From Hypsibius dujardini (taxonomy: Eukaryota > Tardigrada > Eutardigrada > Parachela > Hypsibiidae), in assembly GCA_001579985.1 (NCBI GenBank), contig LRSR01007240.1, forward strand, positions 1-25,190: a stretch of DNA of 25,190 bases, given 5' to 3'. The position numbers and the translations under genes are program-made. Under the pieces are notes generated by a model. It was given only the letters and a program-made list of their open reading frames with translations, ran no database searches and was not told the origin of the DNA. Below, piece after piece: positions 18,832-25,190 of the stretch; position 1 is the stretch's first letter; the number at the start of each line of letters is the position of its first letter.

Positions 18832-21800
18832 ATGGCCACTTCCTCGGGATCCGCGTACATCGGCTGCAAGATCTCCCTGGTCTCCAAGTCGGACATCCGC
18901 TACGAGGGCATTCTCTACACGCTGGATCAGGTCGCCGCCACGGTCGCCCTGTCAAACGGTAAGAAGACCCGGGAAGGAATTTCTTCTCCGCAGCGTCCTT
19001 GATTTTTTTGTCCGGGTTTACGCTTGCTCAGAATGCTCTTCCCTCTTTGTAATGAATTTCTGAAATCCATCCGATTTTGATATTACACGGAGGGGTCGTT
19101 TCTGTTTGGATCGTTAACCGGTTTTCTCAATTTGTGGTACTTTATTACTACTGCAGCCGTCCGTGCTTGATTGATTGATTGTTGATTTTGTCGGAGCTTA
19201 AAGTGGCCTGTCGCTTGATTGATCACTTGACAAAATACAAATAACTTTATTCGAGTTCCTCGCTTGATTGACTTGATTGGCAGGCTTTTAGCTCGCCGTC
19301 GATTGATTGATTGATTGGTCGGCTGGGTGGTTCGCTGATTGAACAGACTGGGTCGCTTATTTTTTCGTCCTTTAGTCCGCTCATTCGGCACGGAGGAACG
19401 TCGACCGGAGGCGCCGATTGCCGGGAAGGATCAGATATACGAGTACATCCTCTTTCGCGGCAGCGACATCAAGGACATCGTGGTCTGCGAACCGCCGCGG
19501 CTGGATCTCTTCGCTCGCCGTCCCGAAGCCCAGCTCGCTGACGTCGATCCGGCCATTCTATCGGTAGGTGCTGTCGAATCTCGTCTTGTTTACCTTTCTC
19601 GCTGGAATTTTGACCTATGACCTAATTTGGGGGGTTTTTCTTCACTTGCGTTGTAGACTACGTCCAACGCAGCTTCGGTGACAGCTGCCGCGGGACTAGG
19701 ATCATTGGCCGGACGCGACTACACTCTCTCGCCCGCTCCGTCCGCCCTGCTTAGTCAGACACAAGCAGGTTGGTGCCTTTCTAGATTTGAGATTTTATTC
19801 CACTTGGTCCCACTTGGTCCCCCTTGGTTCCCCTTGTTCCCACGGGTTCCACTTGGTTCCCCTTGTTCCCACGTGTTTTACTTAGTTCCCCTTGTTCCAC
19901 TTGTTCTCTACATTGAATGTTCCCTCTGTATTTCAGGTGCCGTCGGTGCTCATCTTCCGCGCAGCCTGTACTCTGACTCTGCCAATGCCCGCAGCAGCCA
20001 GCCGGCCCACCAGACTCAGCGAGCGCACGCCGGAAGCCGTCAGCAGCAGGAGGAGGCGGACGACCACGTTGCCGATCAGCATTACGGCCAGCGACGTCGC
20101 CAGGACAGCCAGCGCTACAGCGACGAAGACAATTACGGGAGCGGCGGTTATCGCGACTATGGATCCTCCTCTGGCGGCTATGGATCGTCGCGTGGTGGAG
20201 GCTACGGCGGTTACGAGCAGCGGGACAGTGTGACCTACTCGAGCCGCGGTGCCGGTGGCTATGCTGGTGGACGAGGAGGTCGTGCCGGTGGTCAGCAGGG
20301 ATACGGACAGGGTCGCGGTTATGGTGGCGATTATGTGTCTCGCGGAGGCTATCAGCAGAGCCGCGGCGGCTACAACAACAGCCGGGGATACTCGCGCGAC
20401 GACAACGGCGGCCAGCCGAGTAAGTCATTACTGCTTGATTGAATAGCCTCATACATTAGCTGTTTAATTGCTGGGCTTTTTGTTGATTTCGTGTTTTGTT
20501 CAGTTGCTTGATTAATGGCTCGACTGATTGGATTGATTGATTGTTGGCTCGATTGATTGATTGTTCGATGCACTTGTCCTAGTGATCAATTTTCCTTGCA
20601 GGACGCCAGAGTAACTACCAGCAGAGCACTGGTATCTCCAGCAGCACTGGACACGGGCCCTCTTCGACGCCCAAGGAGACCAAAGACACTCTCCCGGAGT
20701 TTGACTTTGAGAATTCGGCCAAGGTCTTCCACGAGCTGGAAGCGACCACGAAGAAGATTAATTGTTAGTAATTGTTTTCACTCGCTGACCCTTTTTCTCG
20801 TTTGGTAGAACCAGTTCCCTCATCTGGTGCTTGTTTGATTTCGTAGTGAACGACGCGTCTGTGGACGGCGGCAAGGCAGAGGAGCCCGCACAGAAACCCG
20901 CGTCCTACTACAATCCCGACAGCTTTTTCGACACTATCAGCTGCGAGGCCCTGGAGAAGGAGAAGCAGTTAGTTCACTTGTCTATCTGTCTGTCTGCCTG
21001 CCTACATGTCTGTCTGCCTCTTTGTCTGTCTACCTCTTTGTCTGTCTACCTGTATCCACCTGTCGTTTCTTTATCTAAGGAAGCGTGTTTGGCTGTCCCA
21101 TGTCTGCCTCTACCATCTTGTGTGTATCCATGTCTGCCTCTTTACCTTCCTGTCATTTAACATTCCAGTACTAGTTGTGTGTCAGAATATCTTATTGACT
21201 TCTTTCTTGCTTCCCCTTTTGCAGTCCTGGACAGCGCCCGGATTGGAAGCGTGAGCGGCAGGTGAACAGCGAGACGTTCGGCCAGACTGGCACTGGCTAT
21301 CGGTCGCGCAACTTCAGCGGCGGTCATCAGGGCCGTGGCGGCTACCGTAACTACAACCGCGATGAGGGCCACCAGGGCGGCGGCGGCTACCGGGCGGACA
21401 ACCAGCAGCAGCGTCGTGGCGGCTACGACAACTACGACGGCAACGGCTATCGACCCCGTGGAGGCCAGCGGTACAACGGTGGAGGAGGTGGTGGATACTC
21501 CGACTCTCGCACCTTTGCTCCCTCCAACCAGCGGCAGGCTCAGAATGCAGGTCTGTTTGACTGATTGTTTTATACGAGGGAATGTTCACCTTTTTAAAAA
21601 TGGAAAACGAAAACGAAACCGTGTGGCTGATTTGATTGATATAAAGCTGGCGGAGAAACTTGCTACGGTTCGCCAGGCGTTGATTGATTTAGTGTATTAT
21701 GTGCAAAATGGAAAAACATTGATAATTTTGGCCAGTCAAGTGCAATGTTTGGCTTTGATCAATCAATCAAGCCCATTCGCCTATCAGTGTTAAAGTCAGT

Positions 21801-24001
21801 TAATCAATCAATCAATCAACACCTTTCGCCTATCAGTGTTCAAGTCAATCAACCAATCAACTGCTTATTCGCCAATTTGGTAACGTTACGTGTCTTGTAG
21901 CATAAAATCAATCAAGCTTTGCACGTACTACACCAAATCAATCAACGGCTGGCGAACCGTATTTAATTTAATTGTATTAAACGGCAGACGTAATACTGAA
22001 CCGATGCACGGTGAGATTGATCATTAACTGCTATTTTGAACTGGTAATTGACTTTTTAACGGACTCCCTGCCTGAGAGGGAAGCAGCCTTGAATCGACTG
22101 CGTTCGTTTGACCGGTAGCACGTGTGTGACGTGTGGCGATCTGATATTTGGAGGACGCTGTGGACGGTCAGTCGCATCAGGTACAGCGCCTTGCTGGGGG
22201 ATGGTGTGTGTGCTGGAAGCTTCCGTGATGTGAATTCTGTGGTTGTGGCTCAAATCTCCCGAAAGAATCCCGATTGCTCATTTTGATTGTGGCTCTTGTA
22301 TTTTTTTTGTCTACTTTTCCCCCGATTTTATGTTTGCGTTTAAATGTTTTTTATTGGTTTGCCTGATTATTTTGTTTCTTGGTCGATTGGTTGATTGGTT
22401 GGTCAACGCTTGATTGAATGAGTTTTATTTTTATATTATCAGCCAATCAATGCGTGTCTTTGATTGGTTTGATTGATTGATTGAATCGATTTTATTTTTT
22501 ATGTTTTATATTTAATTGAACAATCAAGACATGACTTAGCTTTCTACTTGTGCTCTTTTCTTTGGCATGCTTTGCTCTCGTGGCTTCTTTCCCCCTTTTC
22601 TTATCTATCTTTGAGGCTTTTGGCTTTTCACCCCTCCTTTGTTTTGACACGCTCCGTCTTTTTGTTGTCGCGGCAGGTGGCGGTGCTTACGGTGGTCCCG
22701 AGGCCTACTTCCGGTGCCCTGACTCTCCGCAGCGTCCTCCGCGGCAGAATCAGCCGCAGCAACGTCAACCGATTCCGCGTCGACGACTGCTTTCGCCCCT
22801 TCCGCCGCCGAGCAACCGTCGCTCGGGCCGAGCTGTCCGCTATGCCGATGAGGAGGAGGAGGACTGGGAAGACTCTCGCCGGTATGGCGCCTCCCGTGAT
22901 CACCCGGCCGGCAATCGCGGCAGCAACACTGGCGGCGGCAAGGATATTGACGGTGGACGTCGTCGACGCAACCGTAACCGGGGAACTGCTCGTGCGGACG
23001 GGGAAAACGTCGGGGACGTCCAGGGACCCCGACAGCCGTCCAAGACGCCGGAGATGCGGACCAAACCGCCGGCTCGCCCGAAGCAGCAGCAGAAGCAACT
23101 GAAGCAGCGGAATGAGGCTGGCAATGAGCAGGGTGGACGTCGCACTGGTGGTGGCGGTCGGCGAGCCGGTGATGTGACTGATGGGAACGCCCCTGGAGGC
23201 CCTGGCGGAGTCAAGGAACGCCGTGGACGCAAGACTGGCGAATGGGTGCAGTATGAGTTGCCGAACAACTGCAAGGGTCTGCTGCCGACGCCGGAGAAGT
23301 CCTCCGCCGAGGCTGCCGGTGGAGAGGGGGAGAAGGCCAACTTGATGGCGTTCTTGGACTCTCCCGTCGTCGCCATGGAGAAAACCAAGCCGGCGGATTG
23401 GAATGGGGACGCTGTGAAGAGCAGCGATGCCGCCAGCCGCTTTACGAATAGTGGTGACTCGGGTCTGACCGTAAGGCGATGTGGATGGAAGTCGTTGTTG
23501 GTTTGATTGATTCTTTTTCGGGTGATTCTATTTTGCCGTGCATAGGGTCGGGTATTTTTATTTTATATCAAAATCGAATTTTGCAAGAATTTTTTTCCCG
23601 ACAGTCATTTTATTACTGTCGATTTAATTGGCGTTGACATTCTACGTGCCTGTTCAACTTGTCTGTTACGGACATCTGTCTGCCGATTTGACCTGTCTGC
23701 CTATGTCTCTCTGTCTGTCTGTCTCTCTGCCAGTCTGTGTCTGCCAGTCTGTCCGCATGTATGATTATATGCGTGTGTTTGTCTCGCTTCGATTTTTCCT
23801 GCCGTTATGGCTTGTTTGTCCTTATCTGTCTGTATGCCTGTGACTTGTCTGTCGTACCTTTCTTTGTCTGTTTTGTGTCGGCCGTCCGGTGTCTCAATTG
23901 TCTGTCTGTATCTGCTGGAACTTACTAATTCCTTTTCTTTGTTTTGTTTGCAGGGTGATGGAGGATCTCCGCCGCAGATTCAGGAGGTGGAGTCGCACTA
24001 G
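18832..24001 (+). CDS. LSM14: LSM14/RAP55 (Trailer hitch/CAR-1 family) mRNP protein, 9 coding exons, complete
   Basis: P-body/RNP-granule protein that in the family represses and stores mRNAs with DDX6, 4E-T and EDC4. Exons are 18832-18958, 19376-19563, 19657-19768, 19937-20419, 20602-20763, 20847-20967, 21225-21550, 22677-23470 and 23954-24001; total 2361 nt, 786 aa, phases agreeing at every junction. The LSm domain spans residues 9-83 ([35 protein letters not shown]). An RGG/GGY-rich region covers about 210-303; the DFDF box about 334-357 ([13 protein letters not shown]); the FFD box 378-393 ([16 protein letters not shown]); the TFG box 403-418 ([15 protein letters not shown]); then a second Gly/Arg/Tyr region. 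Exons 8-9 add 279 residues (Arg/Gly/Lys/Gln-rich, with a [17 protein letters not shown] segment) not known to me in LSM14. If the donor at 21551 is not used, translation ends at 21564 (510 aa), close to the usual family length. The start codon is unambiguous. Whether it is LSM14A or B is not decidable, as invertebrates usually have one copy. Confidence 0.94.
19162..19316 (+). repeat. TTGATTGA runs in LSM14 intron 1
   Basis: Several short TTGA runs (near 19167-19180, 19213, 19264-19278 and 19299-19316), sense polarity relative to LSM14. A comparable cluster lies in intron 4 at 20503-20564. Confidence 0.85.
19796..19915 (+). repeat. Pyrimidine-rich minisatellite in LSM14 intron 3
   Basis: Repeating variants of CACTTGGTTCCCCTTGTTCC, with two good copies of a roughly 35-bp unit at about 19840-19910 and degenerate copies before and after. 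It extends into the polypyrimidine region upstream of exon 4. Confidence 0.75.
20978..21160 (+). repeat. CTGT-rich repeat in LSM14 intron 6
   Basis: Degenerate CTGTCTGCC/CTGTCTACC units. A similar degenerate CTGT-rich tract fills much of intron 8 (about 23655-23915). Confidence 0.8.
21751..22500. repeat. TCAA then TTGA runs in LSM14 intron 7
   Basis: The first part (21759-21940) carries TCAA runs and a degenerate 49-bp-spaced duplication of TTCGCCTATCAGTGTT (21776 and 21825). A GC-richer patch (22060-22260) follows, then TTGA runs at 22383-22485. The intron is 1126 bp; I could not support an exon in the GC-richer patch. Confidence 0.7.
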
Positions 24002-25190
24002 ACTGAAGGAAGACAGTCTCCCGTCGCGCTTTGGAATGCCGAATTGGAAGCCCTCTCTCTCTTCTTACCTTCAGCACCACTCTCATTCTCTTTGTATTTC
24101 ATTTCTGTTTTTACGTTTACGACGTTTCGGTGTCTCACTCGCCGTGGAGAATTCTGGTTGTGTTTGGGCGGGAGACTTTGATGGGTGCTTTAAGGGGCGC
24201 CTTCCTGTTATTCTCCGCCATCCTTCCAATTCTTGAAATTGTTTGCCTGTTCTCTCTAAAATATACTTGCACCATTTTTCAATCCCATTTGCCCCGCCCC
24301 CCTCGCCCCCCCGTTCTCGGATATGTGTCCTTTTGTAGTCATGGTGGTATTGTGTGCGGTGTTGCTTGATTACTTGATTACTTCATGGCGAACGTTCCTG
24401 TGTGGGTCTCAATGAAATTTGTTTGTGCGTTTGTTCCTTGCGGATGAATTGGTTTCGGTGTCGATTGATTAGCTGAACTTTCTTCTACACGCAGAAGGGG
24501 CAGATCGCATGGAAATTTCGGGTGTTCGGTCAGAAAGTCAGAACGGACACAATTCGTTCTGCAAGACGAGTAATTGTTCCAAAATACGACTGGTTAATGA
24601 GTTCAATCAAGCAATGAGACAGAGCATGTGGATCTGGTGAAATGCGCCAGTCGATGAGTCTACTAACCGTTTATACTACACGGACTAACGCTTTAGTTCC
24701 GTTGAAGTGCAGACCACAAGCTGATTGGTCGAATTGTCACCCATAGGTGGCGCTGCGGTCACGGTGGCTGCGCCAGCTGATTGGCCGAATTGTCACCCAT
24801 AGGTGACGCTGCGGTCGCGGTGGCTGCGCAAGCTGATTGGCCGAATTGTCACTCATAGGTGGCGCTGCGGTCGCGGTAGACGCACTTTGATCTGCTGACC
24901 AGTGGTCATTCATCAAAGCAATAACTGCAATCGAGAGTACTGATCGTTCTTTTTGCATTTTAAGATTTGCCAACTTAATCACCGTTTGGGTGATCACTTA
25001 AAAGAAGTTTACAAATGATTAGAGAACTGATACTGTATGTATGTACTGAGTACTAGTATAGCGATCGAAACAATACGCCCCGGCTGGGCTGACTGAACGC
25101 TCTCAAGGAACTAAGGACAAGTAAAAATGAACAACAGACATGATATGGCCATATCGAACAACCGCGATCCCTTCTCTATGCGATGTTCCT
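24002..25190. other. Region downstream of LSM14
   Basis: The probable LSM14 3' UTR follows the stop; no canonical AATAAA was spotted. A CCCGCCCCCC run lies near 24290-24312. The only clear structure is the 56-bp tandem repeat at 24719-24883. No gene was recognised up to the right edge. Confidence 0.5.
24719..24883 (+). repeat. 56-bp tandem repeat (~2.9 copies) carrying CTCF-like and CCAAT-like motifs
   Basis: Copies start at 24719, 24775 and 24831 with AGCTGATTGG. Each has an inverted CCAAT box (ATTGG) and a CATAGGTGGCGCTGCGG block; AGGTGGCGCT lies at 24745-24754 and 24857-24866, and the middle copy reads AGGTGACGCT at 24801-24810. The core AGGTGGCGC matches the conserved CTCF core. Confidence 0.85.

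Noticed and set aside
22550-22676. ATG and hydrophobic, signal-peptide-like stretch in frame with LSM14 exon 8
   Set aside because: It is the translated polypyrimidine tract before the acceptor at 22676; exon 8 joins in phase to LSM14 exon 7, so a separate secreted protein is less likely.
24737-24997. Minus-strand open frame across the 56-bp repeat
   Set aside because: The repeat length is not a multiple of three and the frame has no family features.

Overview
The window is nuclear DNA from an animal, most likely an invertebrate; I cannot name the phylum. Genes are split by GT-AG introns with conserved phases, and they encode metazoan-type proteins: a TAF4 with a TAFH domain, an LSM14/RAP55 protein with DFDF, FFD and TFG boxes, PDCD5, and cytosolic ribosomal protein L11. 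The density is moderate: four complete genes plus the 5' coding exon of a fifth in 25 kb. Introns range from about 55 bp to 1.5 kb and are filled with two simple-repeat families, TTGA/TCAA and TGTC/GACA.

Layout. 1-5.1 kb: an AT-rich stretch, then one coding exon of an unrecognised minus-strand gene (1498-1955) that continues past the left edge, surrounded by TCAA arrays. 5.1-6.9 kb: repeats and small mobile-element remnants, including a hAT-like MITE with an 8-bp target duplication and a 50-bp inverted repeat. 6.9-8.6 kb: RPL11, minus strand, 5 coding exons. 8.6-9.2 kb: a shared divergent promoter. 9.2-10.4 kb: PDCD5, plus strand, 4 coding exons. 10.4-11.6 kb: a tail-to-tail spacer with a 96-bp minisatellite. 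11.6-17.7 kb: TAF4, minus strand, 12 coding exons, 720 aa. 17.7-18.8 kb: a second divergent promoter, with a 29-bp inverted repeat and paired octamer motifs. 18.8-24.0 kb: LSM14, plus strand, 9 coding exons, 786 aa, with a shorter 510-aa form also possible. 24.0-25.2 kb: intergenic, with a 56-bp triple tandem repeat carrying CTCF-like cores.

The four recognised genes are housekeeping genes of translation (RPL11), mRNA storage and decay (LSM14), transcription initiation (TAF4) and chaperone/cell-death biology (PDCD5). They form two head-to-head pairs and are not an operon. I derived all exon joins by hand from homology, splice consensus and reading phase; each of the four complete models sums to a multiple of three.

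The most interesting signals are not genes. (1) The TTGA repeats are strongly biased to the sense strand of whichever gene contains them. (2) TGTC and GACA arrays of opposite polarity flank TAF4 exons and could pair in the pre-mRNA. (3) A long foldback lies in TAF4 intron 1. (4) CTCF-like core motifs cluster at both ends of the gene block. (5) LSM14 carries a large extra C-terminal exon. I found no tRNA, rRNA, CRISPR array or autonomous transposon.
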